A DNA stretch of 64,000 bases from Silene latifolia (Eukaryota; Streptophyta; Magnoliopsida; Caryophyllales; Caryophyllaceae): NCBI RefSeq assembly GCF_048544455.1, contig NC_133537.1, positions 147,166,058 to 147,230,057 on the forward strand. Direction: 5' to 3'. Within the stretch, counting starts at the first letter, position 1; each line of letters begins with the position of its first letter. A model generated the notes under the pieces. It searched no databases. It was given only the letters and a program-made list of their open reading frames with translations, and was not told the DNA's origin. This document shows, in pieces, positions 1 to 11,799 of this stretch. The position numbers were made by a program, and so were the translations under genes.

Positions 1-172
1 CATGCTTAGTTTAATTATTTAAGTATTTAGCGTGTTATTAGATCTAATTTGTGTTTATTTATTTTTAACCATGTAAAAATTAATTTGTGATGATTTTCCA
101 GACTTATAATTTATATTTTTAATTTAGGTTAATTTTCGTAATTTATTTTGCAATTAACATTGTTTTTATACA

Positions 173-241
173 AGACCCGCGCAGTGCACGGGTCTGATCT
201 GAACAATTTCGAAATTCCAGACCCGTGCAATGCACGGGTCT
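173..241. repeat. Pair of GC-rich palindromes
   Basis: Two near-identical inverted repeats lie at 173-195 and 219-241 in very AT-rich DNA. The second is a perfect 11-bp inverted repeat, AGACCCGTGCA / TGCACGGGTCT, around one base. A related palindrome (TGCAATGCACGGG) recurs at 3774-3788, just before the words ctttcaacctag. Such CCCGTGCA hairpins are common near the ends of small non-autonomous plant DNA transposons, so these may be element termini. No matching partner end was found, so the element type stays open. Confidence 0.5.
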
Positions 242-559
242 GTCCAGAATATGTTTCTGTGTGCTTTTCTTATTTGATAATATTTATTTAATTTTAGTTT
301 TATTCATTTAATTAATTCTAAATTTTAATTTATTTTATTTATAATTTATGTTGTATATTTGTAATCTAACCACTAATGTATGGTCATCTATCTTATGCTA
401 AGTGTAAGAATTTCTCTTCACTCTTCTTTGTTTGTTTATTTGCTAGAATAGCTGAATCAATCTCACATGCTAAATAACTTGGACCAAGCAGTTTTTTATG
501 CATTAAAATGATTAGAAACCGAATTCACATGCTAGGATCAAAAAGATTGTTTGCACTTT

Positions 560-782
560 TATACAACGATTATAGTCTTATCCGATTAGCCATAAGTCCA
601 TTAGTAGAGCCCGTTGTTTACGACGGGCTGGGTGGGTGTTTTATTAACGAACTTCCCACCACGTACTTTCACATCGAACTCAAATCTCTTTTCAAAATGG
701 TTTCCAAATTTCCTTAAATTTGGTGGCGACTCCTTTTTCAAAGCACCCCGTGGATATACCGATTTCTCAAATCCACACCCAC
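560..782 (+). mobile_element. Possible remnant of a Tat-type gypsy LTR end with primer-site region
   Basis: The words ggtggcgactcc (near 722) and caccccgtgg (near 745) resemble, from memory, the primer-binding and leader region of plant Tat-lineage (Ogre/Retand-like) Ty3/gypsy elements. No internal genes follow, and the stretch stops at 782 where another repeat begins. Open frames here are short and show no domain. Treat as a small old fragment, weakly supported. Confidence 0.3.
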
Positions 783-1440
783 CATGCAACTTGTTGCTTG
801 TCTTATACTTAAAGTAGGTGGATATTTGGCCTGTCTATAACTATAGACGGATATTCCCGTCTATAATGAGAATTTGTGCTAACAAAATTCTAAGTTTGAC
901 GACAACACCAATTAATTTTTTTACTTAAAAAAAAAAGAGAGAGAGAAACAAAATGATTATGAGAAAATTCAACGTATGGGTTTAGGATCTAACACGTAAG
1001 CATTAAAACAAACACTTGCATTCAAAAATAAAAACAAAACCAAGATGAAGGAATGGTGAGATAAAAGATAGACTACAAAAGCGACTTGCAATTAATTCAA
1101 TCAAACAATAATAGTCATATGACAAATAATTCTCTATTTGATCCTACAAATCTTTAGAGAAAAAAAAAATAGTAAATTTGAAACCATAGCATGTCAATTT
1201 TTTGGAAAAATTGTGAAATAGCAGTCCAGAAAAGGGAGAAAACCCTGGAGAATGACTTTCAAGAGCATGTTGAGATGGGTTTAATGAGGAGAAGACGGGA
1301 TGTGCAATGAGATCGAATATCTTTAATGAATTTTCAGAGAACATAAGAAATTAGCGAGATTAGGAACGATGGCTAAAATCTAAAGAGGAGGCAGTAGGAT
1401 TAGAGAGTAGATTTTTAGATTAGACCCTGTGGTGAGCGCT
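783..1440. repeat. Dispersed repeat, copy 1 (second copy at 38198-40203)
   Basis: About 600 bp match 38198-38740 plus 40117-40203 closely, including the hairpin words tatagacggatattcccgtctata. In this copy the sequence is uninterrupted, so it shows the state before the LINE entered the other copy. A short minus-strand open frame (1144-1344) has a partly matching counterpart in copy 2 (38563-38838) but shows no known domain. It may be an exon of a captured gene or of a DNA transposon. Confidence 0.6.
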
Positions 1441-1483
1441 TGGGCGGGAAAAGAATCAAGGAAAATAGGACACGTGTCAGATA

Positions 1484-1485
1484 TA

Positions 1486-1561
<76 letters not shown>
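1484..1561. repeat. (TA)n microsatellite
   Basis: About 78 bp of uninterrupted TA repeats. Similar runs lie at 5306-5417, 18168-18262, 19697-19762 and 27745-27827. Confidence 0.95.
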
Positions 1562-1563
<2 letters not shown>

Positions 1564-1766
1564 TCATCCGCTGAAATAGTAACGTGGTAAAAAATTGGGG
1601 TTTTAAGAAAAGAGGGTAAAAGAAAGGGTAAAGAGGGAAGAAAATAGGTGGAGTATGTAATTCTGGGGTTAATTGTGAGTTGGTAGGTGGATATGTAGTG
1701 GCATTTTATGTAAATATCAAATGGGTATTAGGATAATTTGGTAATGTTGTGGGCCAAATAAGGAAT

Positions 1767-1835
1767 GTTACCATTGGTGTGGTACGGCCGTATTAGGTAA
1801 GTGTTACCATTGGTCTGGTACGGAGGAAGTATATA
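1767..1835. repeat. Short tandem pair ending in MITE-like terminus
   Basis: The 22-bp word gttaccattggtNtggtacgg occurs twice (about 1767 and 1801). The second copy runs into acggaggaagta, which resembles the terminus of the CTCCCTCC-type MITEs found at 33-37 kb. I found no matching left end, so it is at most a fragment. Confidence 0.4.
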
Positions 1836-1919
1836 AAAGAGGCTTTTTTCGAGCGATTCTAAGCTGTCCACATCATCAAAAATCAATTTAGGAACGTATC
1901 ATAAATAATAGTTTTTGAT

Positions 1920-2485
1920 ATAAAAAATAAAGTAAAAAATCCTTTAATTATAATAATATATATTTCCTAAATTATATTCAAGTGATGTTTCTAATTTTTA
2001 TATCAAAACTTTTACATTTCATTTGAAAAAGAAAGTATCGTTAAAAAAATAATGAAAACAGTATAATTAGTTTCGCGGTTCAAAATGCTACCATTAGAGT
2101 ATAAATTTCATATTATTTGCACATATTAAAGATGGTGTAATTCTTACTTTGTTATATGTCTTACATTGGTAAATAATAGAATTGTCTCACATCGAAAGAT
2201 TAGCATAAGGGGTGATTCTATGATTATAAATAGGAGAGTCTCTTAAATATTGTGTTAGAGAGCTCGTAATATTAAAAATAAAGTGGAAAATCTTTTAATT
2301 ATCATGATATAAATTTCGTATATTATATTCAAGTGATTTTTATAATTTTGATATAAAAAGTTTTACAATTTCATTTGACAAAAAATATTGTTAAAAAAAT
2401 TATGAAAATGATATAATTAGATTCGTGGTAAAAAAATGATATCATTAGAGTATAGATTTCATATCATTTGCACATATTGTTTTAG
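1920..2485. repeat. Direct repeat of about 190 bp, two diverged copies
   Basis: Segment 1920-2130 recurs at 2275-2485 with many substitutions. Both copies contain ttatattcaagtga, a stretch near tttcatttga, and ccattagagtata or tcattagagtata followed by tttgcacatatt. The period is about 355 bp. The intervening 140 bp are not repeated. No coding potential is visible. This is probably an old tandem duplication of noncoding sequence. Confidence 0.7.
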
Positions 2486-4053
2486 AGACTTATAAGAGTT
2501 TATATTATTTATTATATCCACAAAAATGAAACTTATTTGTTCCTCACCCATAACCAATAAAAAGTTTGTAACGGTACGCCTTAGTTCCAACAATAACATA
2601 CAAATGTTAATCACGTAAATATTTGTAAAGGCGACATATTAATGATCTTAAAAAATGATATTATAATATGTTTATTTTAAGACAATCGATAGTGTAGTAA
2701 CTTTATTTAAGACAAATCACAATTTAAAAAAATGGGGTCAAATATACCTATGATTGGTTATTAATATGTTATAAATAATGATAGTTTCTACTAAAATAGA
2801 AAATTTATAAGTTCTAATAAAATCAGGTAATTAAATATTTTCAAATATAGGTAATTATTGTGCTTCATAACATTTGAGTGAAACGAAACAAAAATACATC
2901 ATAATTTTTAACCATTAATCTAAATCACAACAGAAAAAAAAAATATTTTACATTTATTTATACATTTTATTGCTCCCTCCATTTCATATTAAAAGTCGTG
3001 TTAAAATTATGTAATTTAAACAATTATATTGGTGGAAGATTCTTATTATATATTTTTAAAGATCAATAATTGAATATAACTTATAAGACTAACACTTTAT
3101 TAATTTATCTGCAACATCCTAAAACGATTACTAAAATGAAACAGAATAAAGATTTAATTTATTTTTTTCTATAAAAACGATAAATAGTTATTAGCTTATA
3201 AAAATTATGCTTTTGAATTTGATAGTTTCGCAATTATATAATTACATATAGTTATATCATCTCTTTTTTTACTCGAATTTAGTAGTTTAGCAATAAGTTA
3301 TTTATTTTTTATTTTTCAAGCCGAATTTTTAAATAACGAACATACATCAGTAGTATACATATTACATAAGAGACTTTAAATGTAACGTTACGTTAAATAT
3401 TCATTTTTCAAGTTTTAACATTTTTTTAGGTGGAGAAAGAGTGATAAAATGGTCAATTTTAATGGAATCTCTTACTTATTATAATGATATAGTTAATTAA
3501 ATTTTTGATTTGAAAAGAGAAATTTCTGTACCAATAAAACAATGCTCTGTATATGTAGTTTATATGATGACTTGATTTCAAATTATCACTAAACAAATTC
3601 AATGTTAAGTACAACGAAATTTAGTCTACAATATTCATCACACGTATTTATCTTTTATTTTTCTTTAAAAGATATATTTTAAACATATGTAAACAAAAGA
3701 TTAGACATAAGATGTAAACATTAAACCCTTATAACGTTTTTTCATTATCATTATAACTAAGTTAACTACCCTGTTGCAATGCACGGGCTTTCAACCTAGA
3801 GCGTGATACCTAAGGAACACGTATATGTGCATATATAATTTATGTACATATACGTATATATCACTCAGAAAGAGGACTAGCCAGTAGCATGACAATGTGT
3901 AAATAAATCATTACTATTTGAAAGGTAGATATATGGTTCAAATAAAATATATATTGATTTGTTGAATGTGGCACGAGTTGACGCTTTAATTTCAAACCTA
4001 TCATTATAATAATCGTAACACCTTATCGATAATGTTTTATCAGAGTGAGCATC
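2486..4053. other. AT-rich stretch without recognisable gene
   Basis: No open frame with domain content on either strand. A partial ctccctccatttcat MITE-like end lies near 2974. The CCCGTGCA-type palindrome described for position 173 recurs at 3774-3788. The rest is AT-rich noncoding DNA, the pre-insertion left flank of element F. Confidence 0.6.
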
Positions 4054-4058
4054 TGGTG

Positions 4059-5419
<1,361 letters not shown>

Positions 5420-5437
5420 CAAGATCCGGTGAGTTTG

Positions 5438-7194
5438 TGATCGAGGCCATTTCGTGTTCACAATTAAGTATATGTGGTCGTTGGTCAATGGTCGATACAA
5501 AACACAATTTATACTTCACAAACAACTCTACAATTAGTAAAGAGGCAAGTAAAGGTCGGATCCCAAGGGACGGGTATTGAAATGAGAATTCTATTGTAAC
5601 TAGTAGTGTCTAGGGGTGTCACAAATTGGGTTGAAGTAGAAGGTTACTAAACTAGAATAACAATGAAAATAAACAAGCAAGATGAATAAAAAGGGGTGTA
5701 AACAATTGATTAAAAGCACTAGGGTGTCATGGGGTCATAGGGGAATCATGGGATATGATCATACAAACATGTTCTCAAATTATAAGCAAGCAATTATTGT
5801 TGTGATGGATTGAGTTGGGTTATATCTTACAATCCTAGGAAAGTTTGGGTCCCGGAGCCGAATCGATTAGATTGTACAACACCTACAAGTCGACTTAATC
5901 TTTCCTACTCAACACATGCATGGTCTAACAAGACTCGAGTTGGGTTATGTCTTACAAGTCAAGTTGAAAGGATAGAAGATGATAGTAAATGCAAGGATTC
6001 ATAGGCTTAGCATTTCATCAAATATAACATGTGCATGTATTAAGATCAAAACAAGCAAGCAAATAAGATATGAAAGCATATTGATTTAAGCATGAATCAT
6101 TCCCCATGTTGGTTTCCCCTAATCACCCATTAAACCCTAGCTAAGAGACTACTCACTCATTATCATGTTGATCATGCTAGAAAGGTTGTCAATCATACTA
6201 ACAATATGAAACATGATGAATAAATGAAAGTAATTAACAATAATTAAAAAGGGATTAAGCGATTATACCTACTAATGATTCCAATAATAAAGCAAGAATA
6301 ATAGAAGTACTTGAATCCTAGATTGAGAGGTTGTCAATCTCCCAATAATAACCCAAATAATCTTCAATTACCCAAAATAAAGGAAGAACAAGAGAGAGAT
6401 TAAAGAACTAAAACTTGGATTAAAACTTGATTAATACTTGATTACAATATTGAAGAGAGATTTGATTGATATTAACTACACTAATTATTGATAAAAAGAA
6501 CATGCTCCTCTAATTAGACTAATGGGGTATTTATAGTGAAAATTAGGGAGGATGCATTAGGGTTAACTAAGGGCTAAACTAGTAATTACACTTTTTAAGT
6601 TGAGCAAGGAGGACCCGGTATTTTCTGAGAGAAGGGCTTCTCTTTTCGTAGCTTGAAGAATGAAATCCGTCTTTCATCTTGAAATCCGTGCGGATTAGAG
6701 TCGGGACGGCCGGATTTGGACTGGGCAATCCGAGCGGATTCAGGAGAGGGACGCTCGGATTGTTGAGGGGAATCGAGCGGATTCCAAGGAGGGACGCTCG
6801 GATTGTTGAGGCGGGACGGACGGATTGTCTGCAATCCGTTCGGATTGTTGGTCGGCGTCAATTCTTCTTCTTTTTCTTCCCTTTTCTTCATAAATTCCTT
6901 GGGGATTTCCTTGGGACTCAAGGATCCTTTCTCAACATTGCTCTTCTACTATGATATGTACAAAGGCCTTCTAGTCTTGTCTCTTCTTGATGCTTGGTCA
7001 TTGAATACAATCAATTTAGCCTCGTTTTGCCATGAAAATGCAAGATTCTTACTCCTTTCCTACCAAGGGATCAAAATCTCAAAGAATATGCAAAACAAAG
7101 AACTAAAGATAAGAAATGACCCAAATAGGCACTAAAAAGCATGGAAACAATGGTAATTCGGGGGGCTAAATATGCGCCAATTATGGTCACATCA
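5438..7194 (-). repeat. Element A 3' LTR
   Basis: Near-identical to 14734-16489. On the minus strand it contains, in order, the terminal TGATGTGACC, a phased palindrome array (6683-6846), a TATA box (TATAAATACCCC near 6527-6536), and the conserved block 5554-5579 near its 3' end. The adjoining 7195-7210 (ggtttggggatatt on the minus strand) is the polypurine tract. Confidence 0.95.
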
Positions 7195-9273
7195 AATATC
7201 CCCAAACCGAACCTTTGCTCGTCCCGAGTAAAGAGGTGACAAAGACTAGGACCGAAACTAACCTATCCTAATAATAATAGCCGATATGAGACAATTAGCG
7301 GGTCTCACTCCGCCCCTTCAACTCACAACAAGACAACCATGAGGTAGGATGCCTTCTTGCAAGACAAGGTGGGTCTTGCCAAAATGGCGACACATCCAAA
7401 CATTAAAGCACATAAAATCACATAATGGATGCATCTACAAAAAGAATAGCCACTTTCCTCATCTAAGTGGCGGAAATTATCTACAAGGGAAGCAATTCAA
7501 GGGTACACAATCCTTCATAGATGCAATTTGTTCAAACTACTAAGCCTAGAAGGATACCAATAAATCACCTCCAAGTTGTGTCAAGCTAGGGTACCTTTGT
7601 CCTCAATCGTTAAATGCTTTTGTCAAGAGTAGACTCCCTATGGTGTTAGAAACACTGGAGGATCGCGGAATTCCCCCTCTTGCCTAGACAAGAAGAAGGG
7701 TCGTCCCCTCTCTACCATGCACAAAAATGGATACGATGGATAAAGGGATCAATAGATATTTGAGTTTCATTTTGGGAGTTTGCTTTTGTTTTTGTTTTTT
7801 TTCCCCCCAATTTCATTTGGCATTTGACATTTGAGAACACTTTCTTGCCATTTCTTTTTGATTTTTGGCTTTTCAATACTTGACAACTTTTTTGCATTTC
7901 TTTTTTTGAACATTTTCAAAGTCACCCCAATTAGTAACGAGGGTGCCTTGTATTTGAAGCTTAGGAGTTCTATTTTTGCTCCTTTTTTCATTTGATGCAT
8001 TTTTGCAAACTTTCTTTCACTTTTCATTTCATTGAACTCAAATTGATTTGTTTTTGTGCCCATTCCCTTTGATGACAAAAATATGGTAGAACATGGATGA
8101 ATGATGGATGTATGGGTGCATGGTTTCAAGGGTCACCTTGGAATAAACGGTAGCCAAGGAGTTATCACAACACAAGGTACTCTTGACTAGGCCTTAAACC
8201 ATGGGTCAAAGGATACTAGCATGACACATCCTAGGGTGTTTTACAAGTATTCTAACAAGCAAAGTCTTAAGAATAAAAAACATCTACTAGGGCCTATATA
8301 CACTTGTCAAGCTTCCCAAATAGACGGTTTCACAAAATTTTTCTAACATGCAAACTACATGCCATGATGCAACTAACATATACACATCCTAATGCAAATG
8401 ATTCTACCAACTAATATGGCATATAAACTAAATGCAATCCTAAGTTCACATTGTTTTACCGCATCAATCAAAATAAAGCCACATAGTCATTAACATAAAG
8501 AGGAAAAAGGAGATTGGAAAGATCATACCATGCGGTCTTCAATATCCTCATGTCTCGAATGTGGCGTAGTCAATCAAAGTGAACAAGGATAAACAAACAC
8601 AATATATACAAGATAATATATACAAAGGAAATGAACTTGTTTTTGGTTTTTCAATTTTCAAATTTTTATGATTTTTGAAATTTTTCAATTTTTATGGTTT
8701 TTGAATAAAAGTTAAGTGTTAGAATTCCCATCCCCACACTAATATGGGCATTGTCCTCAATGGCCAAAATGATGGAAATTATGCAAAGATGATGCATGAT
8801 TTCTATACTAAATGCAATTCTACACTAAGCTACACTACATGATGCATGGTTTTTGTTATGACGGAGAGGATAATTTAGATTACCTACCGTTGTGTATGCA
8901 TTAACTTCCCCAAACCAAATAAGACACTATTGCTAATGTCAAAGCATTGGGGTAGTTCATGCACACACTATGCTATGTATGAAACTAGATTGTCATTTTG
9001 GATTTTACAAATGGGAACAAAAAGAACACCTCAATGGTACCGAGGTGTGAGTCCTTTGATGTTGCTAGGACTAAACCAACAATGATCAAAATGAAATAAA
9101 ATACAAAGAGATATAGACAAACCATGGGAGTGTAGGAGTCTCCAAGGCTAGTCTTCCATCATGCTAGCATCATCATCAGTTCCCTCATGAGAAGTGGTCA
9201 CATTGCCACTTTCCTTGGCACTTTCTTCTTCACTTTCTCCATCATCTTGTTCATCATCATCTTCACCATCTCT
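7195..9273 (-). other. Element A 3' noncoding region between ORF2 and 3' LTR
   Basis: About 2 kb without a convincing frame, yet recognisably similar to 48859-50990 of element B and 53591-55620 of element C. It holds a hairpin with stem GCCACTT / AAGTGGC (7449-7471), a second one around ctcttgcctagacaagaag (near 7679), and a third with stem CACCTC / GAGGTG (near 9029). All lie in transcribed RNA. Long untranslated regions between ORF2 and the 3' LTR are usual in Athila-type elements. Confidence 0.7.
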
Positions 9274-10752
9274 TTATCCATCTCCACTTGCTTCTTCCTC
9301 AATATTATCATCAATTTCTTCACCATTTCCAACAACCTCATTGTCTTCCACCACGTCCCTAGATGCACCCGGAAACAAGGCTTCTTTATCCGCCCAACTA
9401 GGCAAAGGACAAGATGGATCAAGGAGTCCTTGCCTAGCTAAATGTAAGAGGGGAGGATATTGAGCCAAATATGCATTCTTCCGATCTTCATAAGCTTGCT
9501 TGTGCATGGCTTGCATAAGAAGAGTGACATAGTCTTTCCCAATTTCAACTCCTTGCGGTTTGAACTCTTCATACACAAAGGGGTAAGGCGGTATAACAAT
9601 GGAAGAGGAGGGGGTTTCATGATCACCCTTTTGTTGTTGAATGATGTACTCGGCTTCTTCGGTTAGGGGAAGTAGATAGTTGGTCCGGTGGACACTTAGA
9701 CGATAAATCTTCGCGGGTAAAGTGAATGATCGAGCCTCACTAGTAAGCCATCCACACTTGGTGTCAAGGGGGTTTTGAGCAACCCACTTGAACTTGTTAA
9801 TCATCATAGGCATATCAATAAGATGGCCACCTTCCTTTGCCTTGTACTTGCTATCCTTATTGAAATTAGGATCAAAGTGCTTGGCTAGGACCGTGACTAG
9901 GCCGCCATTAACAATAACGGTTGTACCCTTCTTCCCACTATCAACATAGAGCCATCTATCAACCAATAGCCTCAAAGAATTGAAAGGCTTGGTATGGATT
10001 CTTCCGATATTCAAAGCCGATTCAAGGAGAATAAAGTCAAGTCTTGTGAAATGATTGGTGTCTTTCCTAGCAATTATGGTATTTCCCACAACTTTGTGCC
10101 ATACTCTTATGCCCGGATGATGGACCAAAAGAGCACGACAAGCATGAAAATCATCAAATTTCTTCCCGGAGATTGCCTCCCAAAGAGGCTCGGGGTCATA
10201 CTTTCCATAATGCTTAATGTATCTCGATTCATCGCTAAGACCCAAAATTTCACCCAATTCCTTAAAGGTAATGCGTCTACTAATGTTAGCTAGACGAAAC
10301 TCAAGATTTTCCCTATTCTCAACTTTGGTGACTTTTAAAGAACTTAAGAATTCCAAGACAAGGGAAGGGTATGTCAATTCCTTTGTTTCAAACAATTTCT
10401 TCAAACCCATGGCATTGAAAAAGGCTTTTGTTTGTTCAAGAACACCCAATTTCTCCAAAGCATCTTTACATATGAATTTGGTGGATTGAATTGATTTCAT
10501 AGCAAACTTGGCAAATGTCTTTCTATGGGTATCGGAAATAAAAGTTACCTCCGGATAATGCAAGAGTTGATCGACAGGAGTAGAAGGTGATGCTCCCATA
10601 GAAGTTTGTTGTTGTTGTTGTTGCACTTCCAAGTTTGGTGTTGCTACCACCATTGCCAAAGCTTTCTTTGTTTGGAGAGCTTTTTGCCTTTGAGAGAGAG
10701 CCTTTGCCTTTGGTGCCTTTGTTGCCTTTGTTGCACCCTTTGTCCTTGCCAT
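9274..10752 (-). CDS. Element A ORF2, ATHILA-type protein (492 aa)
   Basis: A single long open frame after the protease and before the 3' noncoding region. It belongs, by remembered resemblance, to the ATHILA ORF family of plant retrotransposons (Pfam ATHILA type), whose function is not known. Residues 1-35 are basic and start MARTKGATKATK. The core has TKFIC, KLGVLEQTKAFF, TYPSLVLEFLSSLKV and the word VNGGLVTVLAKHFDPNF near residue 285. The last 30 residues are acidic. No signal peptide or transmembrane stretch is seen, so it is not a typical envelope. Elements B (47308-48858) and C (55703-57208) have homologues with the same layout. A promoter-like array lies about 350-700 bp upstream. Recognition of the family is from motif memory only. 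Confidence 0.8.
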   Translation of the reverse strand: MARTKGATKATKAPKAKALSQRQKALQTKKALAMVVATPNLEVQQQQQQTSMGASPSTPVDQLLHYPEVTFISDTHRKTFAKFAMKSIQSTKFICKDALEKLGVLEQTKAFFNAMGLKKLFETKELTYPSLVLEFLSSLKVTKVENRENLEFRLANISRRITFKELGEILGLSDESRYIKHYGKYDPEPLWEAISGKKFDDFHACRALLVHHPGIRVWHKVVGNTIIARKDTNHFTRLDFILLESALNIGRIHTKPFNSLRLLVDRWLYVDSGKKGTTVIVNGGLVTVLAKHFDPNFNKDSKYKAKEGGHLIDMPMMINKFKWVAQNPLDTKCGWLTSEARSFTLPAKIYRLSVHRTNYLLPLTEEAEYIIQQQKGDHETPSSSIVIPPYPFVYEEFKPQGVEIGKDYVTLLMQAMHKQAYEDRKNAYLAQYPPLLHLARQGLLDPSCPLPSWADKEALFPGASRDVVEDNEVVGNGEEIDDNIEEEASGDG

Positions 10753-11044
10753 TTGATGAACTAACCAAGAAAAGAATCAAAAAATCTTCAATTTGTAGAA
10801 TGCCCAAATCGATTTGAAGGTGAAAGGCTTTGCCTTTATGAAATCAAAAATCGACTCAAAGGTTGAAGATTTTGTTCTTGGTTTTGATTTTTATTGAAGA
10901 TGGAGTGATTGATTTGTTGTTTGAAGGATGGTTTGATTTGATTTTGGTGGATTTTGTTGAGGGTTTTTGTTTTTGTGATGGAGAGGATGAGGGTTTTGAT
11001 GTTTAGGGTAGTGTTTATGAATGAATGAATGAAGGAATGAAGGT

Positions 11045-11460
11045 GGGAGGGTATTTAAAGAAGTCGAAATTTTCGAAAACGCAGGGGCAATCCGTGTGGA
11101 TTAGGCCCAATCCATGCGGATTTCGCGACTTCAAAATTTTCGAAGCTCGCCTAAAAGACGGGCGGATTCGGGGAATCCGCTCGGATTCTTCCGTGATGGG
11201 ACGGGCGGATTTTCTTTGCGGGGACGGACGGATTTGATCGAGAGAAATTTCTTTGTTTTCTTGTTTGTAAAGACGGGCGTCTTCTTCACAAGACGGACGG
11301 ATTCTATGAGACGGGCGTCTTTCCAGAAATACGCTCGGATTCTTCAACAGTCAAGAAATTTTCAATTTCAGCTCAGCTCAGGACGGGCGTCTTTTGGTCA
11401 GGACGCTCGGATTGTTGGAGACGGGCGGATTTGGTACAATCCGCTCGGATTCTGGTCCTG
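11045..11460 (-). promoter_or_regulatory. Element A internal phased palindrome array and TATA-like box upstream of ORF2
   Basis: About 14 modules of the form (A)TCCG/GACG-NN-CGGATT/CGTC lie between 11090 and 11450. Their first CG dinucleotides fall at 11093, 11159, 11178, 11202, 11225, 11274, 11294, 11312, 11332, 11384, 11404, 11422 and 11442, mostly 18-24 bp apart or near double that. On the minus strand the array is followed by CTTTAAATACCC (11049-11060), close to the TATAAATACCCC of the LTR. ORF2 starts about 300 bp downstream. The repeats and spacing are seen directly. A promoter role is inferred. Confidence 0.6.
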
Positions 11461-11740
11461 TGTACCCGGATTCATTCCATTCGTGCACAATGCATTTCCC
11501 TTTACCATTCTTCCATTCTTCTTCATTTCTTGTGTTCTTCATTGTGGGGGTACTACTAAGGCATAAATAGCCTAGGCAATTCCCATCCCCACACTAAGGT
11601 AAAGCACTACACATCAATTAAAATTGTTAGTCCCTCCCTCACTTCTCTCTTACATGACAATTATTTTGATCAAAGTAAATAAAAATCCAAAAATGACAAA
11701 AATGCAATACAAGAATTGAAATGCAAGTTAGGGAGTTAGA

Positions 11741-11780
11741 AATATTTACAAGTGGTGGTTTAGGGAGGACTCCACCAAAC
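11741..11780 (-). other. Conserved hairpin after the protease frame of element A
   Basis: TGGTGG (11753-11758) and CCACCA (11772-11777) can pair around a 13-nt loop. The same block occurs at 46464-46488 in B and 58114-58138 in C, in each case directly after the last gag or pol reading frame. Confidence 0.6.
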
Positions 11781-11799
11781 TCTCATTCTTGATGAGATG

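Noticed and set aside
508-817. Three small open frames as a host gene
   Set aside because: They overlap on both strands, show no domain, and lie over a probable LTR-end remnant.
9187-9463. Plus-strand frames with Ser-rich or Phe-rich sequence
   Set aside because: They are the complement of the acidic C-terminus of ORF2 of element A.
9274-10752. ORF2 as a retroviral-type envelope gene
   Set aside because: It has the position of an env-like frame but no signal peptide, no transmembrane segment and no glycoprotein-like cysteine pattern, and it resembles the ATHILA ORF family.
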